Positions 50,096 to 61,159 of a DNA stretch of 64,000 bases are shown in pieces (positions within the stretch are counted from its first letter, which is position 1; each line of letters opens with the position of its first letter). A model generated the notes under the pieces. That model saw nothing but the letters and a program-made list of their open reading frames with translations. It did not search any database and was not told the origin of the DNA. This DNA comes from Neckera pumila (lineage: Eukaryota > Streptophyta > Bryopsida > Hypnales > Neckeraceae): NCBI GenBank assembly GCA_963969595.1, contig OZ018409.1, positions 23,862,163 to 23,926,162 on the forward strand. The letters are read 5' to 3'. Both the position numbers and the translations under genes were made by a program.

Positions 50096-50485
50096 TACCA
50101 CCTGCACATTAGTCCTCCATTAACTAGTCTCAGTTGCTAAGGTTGCTAAGGTCGGAATAAACCAAGCAACACAACTCTCAGGGCAAGCTGTGGCAGACAT
50201 AAAACTAGGACTTCTCTTGACTATAGCCAAAACTGTATGCAAGGTATGAAGCAGTAGAATGAACGGACTGCAAACCACTGGATTCATAATGGGAATGCAG
50301 CAAAGCAATTCTATTGCTCCGAGTTCGGACAGTTTCTAGGTCAGAGTTTAGAAACATGAGCCGCGCAGATCCTCACGAGACCACGGCAATACTTAGAAGT
50401 TACTACACTCTGTGCTTGACCACCACCTCTATGAAAAAACAGGTTCTACTTGAGGTAACGACCCTAGTATTTACAACAAAACAGC

Positions 50486-50494
50486 AAACCCTAA
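50486..50494. promoter_or_regulatory. Telo-box (AAACCCTAA) upstream of the small gene
   Basis: AAACCCTAA lies about 390 bp upstream of the start codon, with a second GCCCTAACG word near 50514. Telo-boxes are common in plant promoters of housekeeping genes and bind Myb/TRB-type factors. The link to this gene is positional only. A 109-codon plus-strand frame spans the region (50496-50825) and is not convincing as a gene. Confidence 0.35.
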
Positions 50495-50835
50495 CGTGCA
50501 CCAAAACAAGCAAGCCCTAACGTCAGACACTATCGAACCCTCCCTGGAAATGCGCCAAAAGAAGAAAACCTTCATTGGAGAGATGCTGCAATACCTGACA
50601 GCGCGACATGCGAAATTTCCTGACAGCTCCCACAGCGATCGTTCCACAGATGAAAAGCAAGCAACTTCCGCTAAAAAAAAGCAGAATCAGACCACTGTGT
50701 TTGATCTACTACCAAGTCAAACCCCAGTGCTCACGTTCAATTTTCACGATCGTAATGATACAGAAGGAAAAATTGTGACATTCCACAACAGCATTTCACA
50801 CTTGCAGCTATTCTTTACAGGTTAAAAAAAAGCCC

Positions 50836-51300
50836 GTTTGTTTGCTATTATGTGCTTTTAATATACCATTAGAAAGGTGTTGTCAAGAGCTTTCCAATGG
50901 TATATTATGCATCCAATTTTGCCAAAAAGTCCGACGGTGGGATCCTTCCAAAGATTGGGGTCCGCCAAGCCGTCCACCAATTTATAGTCCGCCCAGCCGT
51001 CCAAATATCCGTCCATTTGTCTGCTTCTCTGTCCGCTATTATGTGCTTTATAATATACCATTAAAAAGGTGTTGTCAAGAGCTTTCCAATGGTATATTAT
51101 GCATCCAATTTGGCCAAAAACTCCAACGGTGGGACCCTTCCAAAAATTGAGGTCCACTAAGCCGTCCACCTATCTACCTATCCGCCTAGCCATCCGTCTG
51201 CTATTGTATGCTTCATAATATACCATTAGAAAGGTATCATTGAGAGCTTTCCAATGGTGTATCAAGTGTCCAATTTGGACAAAAACTTCAGCAAGGGGAC
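50836..51300. repeat. Tandem array, left arm (three units, 165-192 bp)
   Basis: Each unit carries AATATACCATTA...AGCTTTCCAATGGTATATTA, an internal hairpin, then a TTTGG(A)CAAAAA and GGTGGGA(C/T)CCTTCCAAA block and a run of CCGTCC/CCGCC words. Units start near 50860, 51052 and 51217. The array is repeated in inverted orientation at 53085-53460. Confidence 0.85.
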
Positions 51301-51919
51301 CACTCTAAAGCTTGGGTGCTAGCCATTATTTTAATTCTTATAATCTTCAACACTCTTGGAGTTCTTATCTTCACCTAAAATGATCAAATTGGTCATTATT
51401 CAAAAAACACAAGTGACTTGCTTGCAATTGTATTATTAAAGTCTTAGTATGCTTGATTAGTAAATATTACTAAGAGTCTAACCATCTAGTTTTCCTTCTT
51501 TCAATTCAATCAATATTGTAATCTCCAAAATTGTAGATTGATTATGTAATTTTCTATAAAACAATTTGTATATACACAATTTCTTATTGTTACCACATTT
51601 TTAATTTATAAGTTTGTGGCATACATTTATAATTCTCTTTATGCTAATGCCTTTGGTCATATTAGTTGATATTTATAGTAGTATTGAAATTTTCTTGTGA
51701 AGTTAATAAAACTATTTTTTGAGATTATATCCACTTGTAATCATTAAAGTACAATCGTTAGTTTTAAGGTACCTATGCTACAAAGTGATATTGTGTAAAA
51801 TTAGGTGTGATGACATTAATACATGTTAAAACATATGCCATAAAACTTTGAAAAAATCCACAATGCATATTCACTGCCTAAGATAGATTTTGTCCTTTAT
51901 TGTGGTAAGTAATATATGG

Positions 51920-52119
51920 NNNNNNNNNNNNNNNNNNNNNNNNNNNNNNNNNNNNNNNNNNNNNNNNNNNNNNNNNNNNNNNNNNNNNNNNNNNNNNNNN
52001 NNNNNNNNNNNNNNNNNNNNNNNNNNNNNNNNNNNNNNNNNNNNNNNNNNNNNNNNNNNNNNNNNNNNNNNNNNNNNNNNNNNNNNNNNNNNNNNNNNNN
52101 NNNNNNNNNNNNNNNNNNN
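51920..52119. other. Assembly gap, 200 N
   Basis: Exactly 200 unknown bases, so probably a fixed-size scaffold gap of unknown true length. The left end of the TTAA element that finishes at 52996 falls inside it if that copy is the standard 935 bp. Confidence 0.99.
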
Positions 52120-52996
52120 ACAATTTCCTACTATTTCAATTTTTAATAATATTTTTTGGGAATTTTTTGAGGTTGTGTGTTTTGTGAGAGCTTTGTGAAT
52201 ATATATTTTTTAATTTAACTGATGTCTGAGAGAAAAAGTTATGGCACAATAAGTGAAATTGGAGTTTGGCGGGCAGCACAAAAAAAATTACAAAAAGTCA
52301 AACTAAATTTTTTCCAAATTTTTTCTCAAAGATTATATTTTTGTCTACATGTGAAGCTTTGTTTTATTCAATTTGGACTAGTAATGAGAAAGTTATGGAC
52401 AATCTTAGTTTTTCGGCAATTTAAGCATCTTTTTGAAAAATAACTTGTAGAATTTGTTTTTCAATGCAATTTTAGAATTTTTCAAAAAATTGTTAGGCAA
52501 GGTTAGATTTTCTTGCTAGAACAATCTCACTGTTGGGATTACTGTGATTCAACTCCATCAAAAAGCTATTAACAATTTAGTTACTTCATCAATCTTGAAC
52601 CCACTTCTACTCACCAATTTTTTAATGAGTGAAAACTAAGTGCTTTTTATCCTAAATTTTTTTAAGAGATTCTTGATTCAACTGCTTAACATAAAAAAAT
52701 AGAAAATCAAAGTCCATAGTGTAAAAATTTGAACTAAAAAGACTCAAAGCCAAAAAATCTAGTCAAGCAAGGTGCAAAAAAACTTGTATTCTTCACTTTA
52801 AATGCATATATCTTGCAATCTACATGGTGAAAATTTCTGAAATTTCTTCTACATGTTCATATACTAGTTAAGTATAGGATCTTACGGTTGAATATGCAAG
52901 AAAAAACAACTTTTAAAGCTCTTTTCTCTTTGCAATAGAAATGATAATTTTGAGTGGTTTTTGATAGGAAAATCACCTTGGGCCTTTAGGGGTTAA
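52120..52996 (-). mobile_element. TTAA/CCCCTAAAGG family element, copy D (left end in gap)
   Basis: It ends CCTTGGGCCTTTAGGGGTTAA (TTAA at 52993-52996) and aligns backwards with copy C. Shared words include GTTATGGCACAATAAG, ATGTGAAGCTTTG, ATGAGAAAGTTATGGACAAT and CTTGCTAGAACAATCT. Counting 935 bp back predicts a start near 52062, within the gap. Confidence 0.8.
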
Positions 52997-53084
52997 TGTT
53001 GCATTGGATGCTTGTAGCATTGAATAGCAATCTTTAGAAGCAAATATATGCTTTTTAGAATCCAATGTTTTAGTAGAAGTAGAC

Positions 53085-53460
53085 AGCTAGGTGGACAAGC
53101 AAGTAGTCGTTGAGCGGACGGGGTGGACGAGGTGGATGGCTGGCGAACAATTGACGGACTCCAATCTTTGAAAGGGTCCCATTGTCAGAGTTTTTGGCCA
53201 AATCAGACATATGATATACCATTGGAAAGCTCTCAATGATACCTTTCCATTGGTATATTATGAAGCACACAAAAATAGACGGACGACGGACATGCAAATA
53301 GTCAGACGGCTGGGCGGACTACATACTGGCGGACGGCTTAGCGGATCCCAATCTTTGAAAAGGTCCCACCGTCAGAGTTTTTGGCCAAATTGGACGCATA
53401 ATATACCATTGGAAAGCTCTTGACAATACCTTTTTAATGGTGTATTATAAGATATACATC
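53085..53460. repeat. Tandem array, right arm (inverted relative to the left arm)
   Basis: At least two units containing GATATACCATTGGAAAGCTC...CCATTGGTATATTATG, preceded by TTTGAAA(A)GGGTCCCA...GTCAGAGTTTTTGGCCAAAT and G-rich GGCGGACGG words. This is the reverse complement of the 50836-51300 units, so the two arrays face each other across 1.8 kb. Confidence 0.85.
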
Positions 53461-53720
53461 AGTGAACGAGTGGTGGATGGCTTGGCGGACGGACAGCGGG
53501 TGGGGCGTTGGAAGGTGGACGGCCTGGCGAGCGGATAGGGTGGTTGGACCATCTGTTGAGTCAGATGAGGCGTTGGTTGGGTCAAATGGAGTGTTGGTTG
53601 GGGCGTCGATCAAGGCGGACGGACCATCGGATAGAGCAGTCAAGGCAGACGGGGTGACTATATACCACCGTCCGCTACAATGAGCCATCCGCCCGTTAAA
53701 ATAATCCGACATTGAACGCA
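53461..53720. repeat. G-rich GGCGGACGG-type degenerate repeat
   Basis: A GC-rich block of imperfect GGACGG, GGCGGA and GTTGG(T/A) words that extends the right array outward. Open frames on both strands reflect the repeat and have no known protein. Confidence 0.6.
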
Positions 53721-53791
53721 ACGTTTGGACGTCCAAACATCCCAAAAATAGACGTAATTTTGCTTGGGATGTAGCGTCTTGTCAACCCTGA

Positions 53792-54310
53792 TATGTGGGG
53801 ACGCTTTGAAAGTCATCCTTCACACAATGCACACACCTTATACTTGGAAAGCATGCCAAAATTCCTAAACCAATAAGGATGGAAATGAAAATAAAAAATG
53901 AAGCTATCATGCTTGCTTTAATTTATGCCCTCTAAGTATGTGGGGACGCTTTGGAAGTCATCCTTCACACAATGCACACACCTTATACTTGGAAAGCATG
54001 CCAAAATTCCTAAACCAATAAGGATGGAAATGAAAATAAAAAATGAAGCTATCATGCTTGCTTTAATTTATGCCCTCCAAATATGTGGGGACGCTTTGGA
54101 AGTCATCCTTCACACAATGCACACACCTCATACTTGGAAAGCTTGCCAAAATTCTTAAACCAATAAAGATGGAAATGAAAATAAAAAATGAAGCTATGAG
54201 GCTTGCTCTAATTTATGCCCTCCAAATATGTGGGGACGCTTTGGAAGTCATTCTTCACTCAATGCACACACCTCATACTTGGAAAGCATGCCAAAATTCT
54301 TAAAATAAAT
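53792..54310. repeat. 145-bp tandem repeat, four units
   Basis: Units begin TATGTGGGGACGCTTTGGAA at 53792, 53937, 54082 and 54227, exactly 145 bp apart; the last is truncated near 54300. The period is not a multiple of three, so the open frames in successive units are coincidental. Confidence 0.95.
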
Positions 54311-54402
54311 TAGAACGAAAATTTGAATTTATATTTAATAACCTTGTAAGAGAGTACTTATATATATTTAGTGTAAACAAATATCAATACCTTAAATGAG
54401 GC

Positions 54403-54520
54403 TGTTTGTTTGTTTGTTTGTTTGTTTGTTTGTTTGTTTGTTTGTTTGTTTGTTTGTTTGTTTGTTTGTTTGTTTGTTTGTTTGTTTGTTTGTTTGTTTG
54501 TTTTGTTTTGTTTTGTTTGT
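54403..54520. repeat. (GTTT)n microsatellite
   Basis: About 25 perfect GTTT units ending in three GTTTT variants. It produces artefactual Cys/Phe/Val/Leu frames on one strand and Lys/Gln/Thr/Asn frames on the other. Confidence 0.98.
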
Positions 54521-54699
54521 AGCGTGGACAACTTCCTGACCGTGCGTTCTCCGGCCGCGTGCTTGGTACCATCGGAAAGCTCTCGCCAAGGAGGGGTGCA
54601 CCGGCTTGGTTTCATGGCGTTTGGAGCGGTGGTGCAAAAGTTATTGAATTTCAAAGTATTTATTGATTAAAAATTAGAAAATTACTTTTACTTTGATTT

Positions 54700-54795
54700 T
54701 GGTGGCGTTCTTGGTACTGGGAGTGGAACCGAGAGTAGAACTGGGAGTAGAATCGGAAGTAGAACCAGGAGTGGAACCGGGAGTAGATGAAAATT
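54700..54795. repeat. GGGAGTAGAAC-type minisatellite
   Basis: Six or seven imperfect units of (A/G)ACCGGGAGT(A/G)GA, 12-18 bp each. On the minus strand it reads a Ser/Thr/Pro repeat (STPGSTPGSTSDSTPSS), which could be a scrap of a coding region. No longer frame surrounds it. Confidence 0.7.
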
Positions 54796-54829
54796 GGGCC
54801 AACGGCACAGGGTCACACTAGTATAGATA

Positions 54830-55530
54830 TAAAAATATATGTAAATATAAAATGAAACTATGTATATATATATATATAGTATTTACAAAGTAAAAAGATT
54901 AAATTTTACTTTTAATCTCTATGTTATTTTTGGATGTGAGGCCTAAAATTAGTTCAAAACTTATATTTAGAGCAGGTATTTTTAATTATTCTATATGTGT
55001 TTTTTGAAAATTCAAAGGTATTCAATTGAAGATCCTAATCTTTAGTGATTGTCAAAAAACTTTAGAGAGAACTTTGGAAATTAGGTTTATGAAATTTTTT
55101 CAAATTTTTAAGTCCATGTAATTTATAAAGATTTCACTCATACCATGTATATAATTCATGTGAATATATGACAGCAACTATACCAAATTCAATGAAAATT
55201 GTCAATCTCAATAGTGACAAAGTGAAAGAATTCTATTATAAAAGGGTTGTTTTACTTTTCAAAGGTGAAATTATTCTAATGTCAATGGTTCCTTTCACTT
55301 TTCAATAAAGTAAAAGAACTCCAATGTGAAATGTATCTTTTACATTTCAAAAAATTAAAAGAACTCTAATGTAAAAGATTGCTTTTATTTTTAAACATAA
55401 GTGTATAAAAAGAATGGCAAGAGCCATAGAAACATTATTTGCATTTATCACATTGGGTTTATTTACAATTACTAGTTGTTACCAAGTTTGAATTATAGAT
55501 TTTAATTTTATAAAACTATAGAAAATCCAC
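54830..55530. other. AT-rich DNA upstream of the oxygenase-like pseudogene
   Basis: CTTTTAC(A)TTTC-type phrases recur three times near 55245-55395, between AAAGTAAAAGAACTC(C/T)AATGT words. A TATATATATATATAG run is at 54867-54880. No gene. Confidence 0.45.
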
Positions 55531-55531
55531 A

Positions 55532-56949
55532 ATGACAAAAAGGAGAGGAAAAGGCAATGTGAGCCTAAAGCACAAGACTCATCCAAAAGCACAGTATGAG
55601 AGAACTTTGAAGAAAATATTTGAAAGAATAGGTCCACATAAAGAAAAGAAATGCGTAATGATTTCACTACCTCGCAATTTGGAAGACAATGCTTTAGATG
55701 GAACAATTATAGATGAGGTTCCAAAGGACTATTTAGTGCTACACAAAAACAAAGTAGCCATCCCATCAGAAAAAAACTGAATCCTTTACAGGGCTGCTAG
55801 AATGTGACAAACCAAGCTATTAAAAGCTTGGTCTGTCTCACCAAGCTGACTACTCCCCATAGCAGTCAGCTTTTGCAATCTTTTTTTTTTTTTTTTTTTT
55901 TTTTTAATAATTTTTTATTTGGAATTTTTGGTTCTTGCGCCACTGCTGCTGCAATTTCAGTAGGGCAGAAATAGGGGAAAAACGAGTTTTTCAGCAAAAT
56001 AAAAACAAATTTCAGGGTACCTTGGAGGTCCATGGAGTAGCTCTCCGGAGGCCTGAAATTTCCTCTAATGAAGATAAGAGTACCAAAGAGATAGTGCTAG
56101 TGATTTCTTTCACAAAATTCGAAGACATTGAATCCTCTAAAGAATATGAAGACTTCGAGAAACTAACAATGTCTCTAGCCAAATTGAGGAAGGGAGGCTC
56201 CGGCTACATAAAAAACAATAAGGCCCAAGTTAATGGAAAAATATTTGCATTGGGGTGGAGAGGTGGCATGGATAGAGGATATACCATGGGTCAATATGTC
56301 AAGGGGCGTAGTATTAAAAATTCTGAAACCACTATAAAACAATGGGAAAAAGACCAAGTACAGTTGGTCAAATGGATTGCAGAATTTTATGAATCAAGGT
56401 TTATGGAACTAGGACCATGCATGTACGGAAAAACTATTGATGAGGCATTGCAAGTTGACGCTCCACTATTAGGCCAAACAGAATTTACAAATCTGGAACA
56501 AAACTTTGTAGGATTCACAAGCACTCTCACGTACATTGTTGATGATTTTTACAATACCATCCATCGGGATCAAGACCATAATTCTTATGGGTGGAATTTG
56601 GGCACCTACAATAGAACAGAATGGGAGATTAGCTAAAGCAAATGATGGATTTTATTGTAATGGAGTCACTTTGTTATTCCAAGTTACAAACTCTATATTG
56701 ACTTTGGAAGATGTGATGGTGTTGTTGAAATAATTTAGCAAGGAAACTGACTTCCACGCTACTTCACAATCAAGTACAATAGAAGGATTTACATGCGTTG
56801 GCACATCTGCGCAAATACCTAAAAGTTTGGTAGATAGAGTAAAAAATTTGATAAAAAAACAGAGAGATGGAACAGATGTGAATCCCCAAGTACGTGGACT
56901 AAAAGAAGTTGTTGAGCAAAAGAAGCAGAAACTATATGATAATAGATAA
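55532..56949 (+). pseudogene. TET/JBP-like 2OG-Fe(II) oxygenase pseudogene, MITE-interrupted
   Basis: Segment 1 (55532-55763) starts MTKRRGKGNVSLKHKTHPKA, a basic N-terminus. After a MITE, segment 2 (from 56071, EDKSTKEIVLVISF) resumes in a compatible sense and runs through GWRGGMDRGYTMGQYVKGRS to VDDFYNTIHRDQDHNSYGW. There it shifts frame to GIWAPTIEQNGRLAKANDGF, then shifts twice more to ETDFHATSQSSTIEGFTCVG. It ends at TAA 56947-56949. HRD (56562-56570) as an HxD iron motif, a distal His in DFHAT (56755-56757) and a strand-rich region between match a double-stranded beta-helix oxygenase; the spacing recalls TET/JBP nucleic-acid oxidases. At least three frameshifts show it is dead. Without the MITE it would be about 370 residues. 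The family call is inference from motifs. Confidence 0.4.
55764..56070 (-). mobile_element. CATTAG-family MITE, copy 7, inserted in the oxygenase-like gene
   Basis: 307 bp. The right end reverse-complemented is CATTAGAGGAAATTTCAGGC; the left end is CATCAGAAAAAAACTGAATC. The interior matches copy 5 in reverse (GCAGCAGTGGCGC, CTCCAAGGTACC). It contains two strong hairpins: ACCAAGCT/AGCTTGGT and AGCTGACT/AGTCAGCT at 55822-55875, followed by a poly(T) run of about 26. It splits coding sequence between IPS and EDKST. Confidence 0.85.
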
Positions 56950-57059
56950 AATACTATAGTTTCTAATAAAACATTTTAGGGACTTATGAACCATAAAAAT
57001 ATAATGGTTTACCTATTTGTTGTCTAATTTGAAACTATTGTACATTATAATAGATTGTT

Positions 57060-57640
57060 TTTGTTTCAATTGTGTGAACCCTACTAATTGAATCATATTT
57101 TGTTTCCTTAGCTTCCCATTTTATTCCCTAAACCATTTGAATGGCAAATGGTTTAGCTTTCCATTGCTTTCCAAAATTGCTTGAATGGCTTTTTTTTTCC
57201 TAAGCTTTCCATTTTATTTCCCTAAACTGCTTGAAGGGTAATATATGTCCAAAAGCTTTCCAATTTATTTTATATTTATCATCAAATTTTTTCCTTGTAG
57301 CTCCTTAAATTTTTTTTACCTTCTACAATTTTGTACTTCCTTTCATATTTGTATCCTAACCTATGTGTTTACCTCTAAATACCTTTCACACTTTTTTGGC
57401 TTGCCTTTATACTAGTCTCATAATTTTTTTGGCCTACCTAAACCTTCTATAATTTGTTTGGTTATCTTCACACTTGTGTCCTATTTTGGGGGGGGGCCTT
57501 TATAAGTGTGTCTTCAATTTGGGATTTATCACTCTAAACCTTGTTTTTCTTACTTTTATAATTGTGTCCAAGTTTTTTGGCCTACCTTCATTATTGTGTT
57601 TTAGTTTTTTGATTTACCTTTATAAAGCTTTTATAATTTT
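57060..57640. repeat. Pyrimidine-rich diverged tandem repeats
   Basis: 57080-57270 repeats TTAGCTTTCCATTTTATT(T)CCCTAAAC(C/T). 57330-57640 repeats TTTTTTGGCCTACCTT(T/C)AT followed by AATTGTGTCC at about 45-60 bp intervals, six or more times. Non-coding on both strands. Confidence 0.6.
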
Positions 57641-58930
57641 TTGACTGAGATTGTTAGTTTCTATGGTGGATTTTCATTTCTATCACTTCCAATTTTTTTT
57701 CCATGCCATTCTATACCCAGTGACATTCTTTATATTTTTGGCCCCCATGAATCCTTAGTCTAAGAGGGCTTTAAATTTTTTCATGAATGGGGTAGTATTT
57801 TTTGTTTCTATGTTGGATCTTTATTTCATCTTACCCTTATTTCTTCCTAAAGTTATAGTATTTTTTATTTTTATTTCTATGGTGGATTTAGTTTCCTCAG
57901 CTCCTATGTGAAGTGATTACATCTAAAATTGCACACTACAGATTCTTGCCTAAAATGTACTCCTACTATTCATGAAAATCTATAGTCGCTTTCAAAAACA
58001 TCTATTTGAATCCATATTTGAATCTATAATTGCTTTCAAAAACACCTATTTTAGCACTTTGAAAATTCGTAGTTTATTCATATGGTGTCTATAAAATGCA
58101 TTCCAAGAGATTCTAAAATCTCCTTTTCACTACCAAGTACCAACGGGATCCCAGAATAAAAATATTCCAATATAATAATGGGAACTAAGCTGAATTGCTT
58201 ATTTGTATGATTTTAGGTGTACTTACCTTGAACCCTAAAATCCAACCCAAATCCATTTCAGACATAACCTAAGTTTTTTTTTGGGCCTGGATAGTGCAAG
58301 GGCACATGTTTGGGACTTTGGGCAGGTGAGGTGGTGGCGTCTAAGGGAGGGTGAGGTGGCGGAATGGGGTGAGGGAGCAGAGCAAGATGATGGGGGTGGG
58401 GGAGCATTTATGAGGGTACGGTGCTTTCCAGAAAAAACAATAAAAAAACAAAGGTGCCTCATTGACTTGGATTTCCAAGACTAGGAAATGACAGAGGGGT
58501 GAGGGATGGAGAGTTGGAGGAGGGGACGATGTCAGGGTCACCCGTCTTGCTGTGGAGGATGACCCAGCATTTGAGGGTTGCCTTCACCTCTGCTTCAGGC
58601 ACAGGAGGCTGTGACTTCATTTTTGTTGTCAAATTTTGAGATTTTGAGATTTTTGAGTAAGGATGGTTCTTCATGGTAGAATACTTGTAATTCATTGTCT
58701 CTACCGCTTGGATTTTAAGGGGAAGTGATTAGAGTTATGAGTTCAACCATAAAAAAATTGCCAATGTAAACTAGATTTTCCAACCCTATGCCTATAATTT
58801 TGGCATTTTTCATGAGCTCTACACTTGCTTTTGGGCTGAATTTTTTTGACCATGTTCCTAACTTATATGAGAAGCCAAAGCCAAGGAGTAACCACCAAAA
58901 TGGAATTCCATTCATGTCAATTTTAGCAGT
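57641..58930. other. Intergenic DNA with one purine-rich block
   Basis: TTTCTATGGTGGATTT-type words repeat three times between 57655 and 57890. 58320-58420 and 58490-58560 are G-rich (GGTGAGG, GGGAG words) and depart sharply in composition. Frames across them are proline-rich artefacts. No gene. Confidence 0.45.
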
Positions 58931-58934
58931 CGAA

Positions 58935-59176
58935 CAGCTGCCCGCAATTTCAGCAGTGAAAAAATAAAAAATCTCAACTTTGAATCCTTAGATCTCACTC
59001 ATTTTGAGCAATTTAACTGTGAAAATTGGTAGGTAGCTAAATAATGTAGATAAATTCAAGATCCTATAGTTACATGTGTCCAAAAGTGTTTTTTTTTCAA
59101 AAATTGGTACTTGTATTAGAAGTGGCAGTTTTGGAGTGTTTTTGGTAAAAACATAGTCAAAACCTTTAGGGGTTAA
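58935..59176 (-). mobile_element. TTAA/CCCCTAAAGG family element, truncated copy E
   Basis: It ends TCAAAACCTTTAGGGGTTAA (TTAA at 59173-59176) and retains only the first ~240 bp of the family in reverse. Recognisable words are AGTGGCAGTTTTGGAGTGTTTTTGG and AAGATCCTATAGTTA. The other end is lost. Confidence 0.65.
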
Positions 59177-59537
59177 CAATGTTATGCCACGCCAAATTGG
59201 TACCTCCAAACTATAGGATATGGTCCTCACCAAATACTTGACTATGAGGCACAAGTTTTATCAATGGTTGTTTTATCCTCTTCTATATTGCTTCTTTCCA
59301 ATTTTTGAGCTCACAACTTCTTTTTTATATTTTGACTCAAAATCAATGAAAAAAATAAAAGCATATTGACACCTCAATACATTTTTACTTTTTTATTTTT
59401 TTACTTTGATTTAAATTCAATGAAAAAAAATAAAATTGTATTGAAAATGTGCTTGAGGTAGACCTCAAGCACACCTCAATATACTTTCTACCTCAAGCAC
59501 ACCTCAACATATTTTTTACTTTTTACTTTTTATTTTG

Positions 59538-60279
59538 GGGTCATTGCAAGAAACACTGGTACTGTTGAATTGTCACAAGGAGTTCGTGGAAGCTTCCTTT
59601 TGCAATAACTTTTGAAGCATAATTTTCATGAAGTTGAATTTTTTATTGGAGATGTCTAACTTGAGGTTAATTATATCTCATATTTTTCAGAAATTTTTAA
59701 AAATCATTTTGTATTTAAATTTCAATTTAGCTAATTTGTCACGTTTTGCGATTTAGGGGTTTTGAGTAAAAAGGAGTACCCAAATTTAATGATTTAGAGC
59801 TGAAATTTTTATGGTCTATTTGCATAGTAGGAACTCATGTTTCTACCAAGGGGCATATAAAAATATTTTATTTTGTGTTGTCTACATCCATGCAAAGAGG
59901 GCTCTCTAGCGTGCGCAGTTCTAAACATTTTATATGACTTCAAGATCAATTTTTTAGTCAAATCTCTTCAGCATAAAGTCTTCCCAAATGGTCTATTTTT
60001 ACTTTCTTTGAAAATTATTTTTTCTATTTTTTACAAATTAAAATGTCAAAGTATGTATTTTCTTCAAAATTTCAGCTCGCTCTTTTTTGTGAATAACTTT
60101 TTACCTAGATTTTTTTTAGATCTGAAATTTTGGGGATATGCTACTTTTAGTCTTGTACTAATTGTCCTTATTTTATATATTTTAAAAAAATTCATATGCA
60201 AAAGCTCATGAGTACTGGAGTACTGGCCGAAAACAAGCCAAAATGGACCAAAAGTGGACGCCATTTCTTGCAACGACCC
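59538..60279 (-). mobile_element. GGGTC-ended element, copy 2 (TTTG duplication)
   Basis: 742 bp, inverted relative to copy 1 at 31914-32646. It starts GGGTCATTGCAAGAAACACT and ends ATTTCTTGCAACGACCC. Flanked by a perfect 4-bp TTTG duplication (59534-59537 and 60280-60283). No transposase frame. Confidence 0.8.
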
Positions 60280-60745
60280 TTTGATTCAAATTCAATGAAA
60301 AAAATTAAAGTGTATTGAGGTGTTTTCTTAAAATTTTGAATCAAGTTCAATGAGAAAAAATATTTTTGAAGTAAAAGCATTCTTCAAACTCCTTGCCGCT
60401 ATACTAACTTCTTGCATTTTTCCGACCAAAAACTCCAAGACAAACTAAAACTTATAGTTTCCTCTTCTTTAATTTCTCTCAGTATAGGTTTTTTCCTCTT
60501 TTTCCCAAAATTTAACAAATCTGACAAATTGTAGTTGAAGAAAGTTGAGCTTGCCAAGTCATAAATGCTTTTGAATATTTGATTGATTTTTTTGGCCATG
60601 TTCTCAAGGTGGAGATGCTTGGGGTGTCAACCCAGCCAAAAGGAGTCCGAGCGGTCTAGGACTCGAGCCAACCCATTCCCCAAGTCGTATTGGGGGAAAT
60701 GGGTGGCAATACTCTAATGAGAAGTTAAATCAATAATGGCTTTGG

Positions 60746-61158
60746 CATTAGGAAAAATTTCAGCCCTCCAGAAGGCCGTTAAGGAATTGATTTTTGGGAC
60801 CCTGGGGTGCAATTTCAAAATGAATAAAAAAAATTAATTTATTATTATTATTATATTTCTTTTGAAAAAAAATAATTTTTAAAAATTTAAAAATTTAAAA
60901 AAATGAAAAATCAGACTTGGCACTACTACAGCCACATCAACACCCAGTTTAAAAATATTTTTTTTCAAAAAAAAGACTTTTGGAAAAAAATATTAAAAAA
61001 AAAATTAAAATTAAAAGAATAAAATCTAATGTGGCAATACTGCGGCCACATTAGCACCCAATTTTTAAAATTAAAAAATAATTTTTTATGTTTATTTTTT
61101 TCATAATTGCACCAGGCAAAACTCGAAGCCTTCTAGAGGGCTGAAATTTTTCCTAATG
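60746..61158. mobile_element. CATTAG-family MITE, copy 8
   Basis: 413 bp. Ends CATTAGGAAAAATTTCAGCC are identical for 20 bases in both arms, the best-preserved termini in the window. The interior has TTTTTGGGACCCTGGGGTGC, two TGTGGC...GCCACAT hairpin blocks (60918-60948 and 61028-61060) and CATAATTGCACC. Confidence 0.9.
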
Positions 61159-61159
61159 T

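Noticed and set aside
50496..50825. 109-codon plus-strand frame, possible divergent gene
   Set aside because: Composition is unremarkable, no splice partners or motif were found, and it overlaps the presumed promoter of the small gene; left uncalled.
51878..52198. Open frames across the unknown bases
   Set aside because: They exist only because N codons are not stops.
53925..54303. Two near-identical 77-codon frames
   Set aside because: They arise from the 145-bp tandem repeat, whose period is not a multiple of three, so they are shadows of the same unit.
54358..54670. Frames rich in Cys/Phe/Leu/Val (plus) and Lys/Gln/Thr/Asn (minus)
   Set aside because: Translations of the (GTTT)n microsatellite in several frames.
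58235..58541. Proline-rich minus-strand frames
   Set aside because: They follow a G-rich purine block on the plus strand and have no motif or exon structure.
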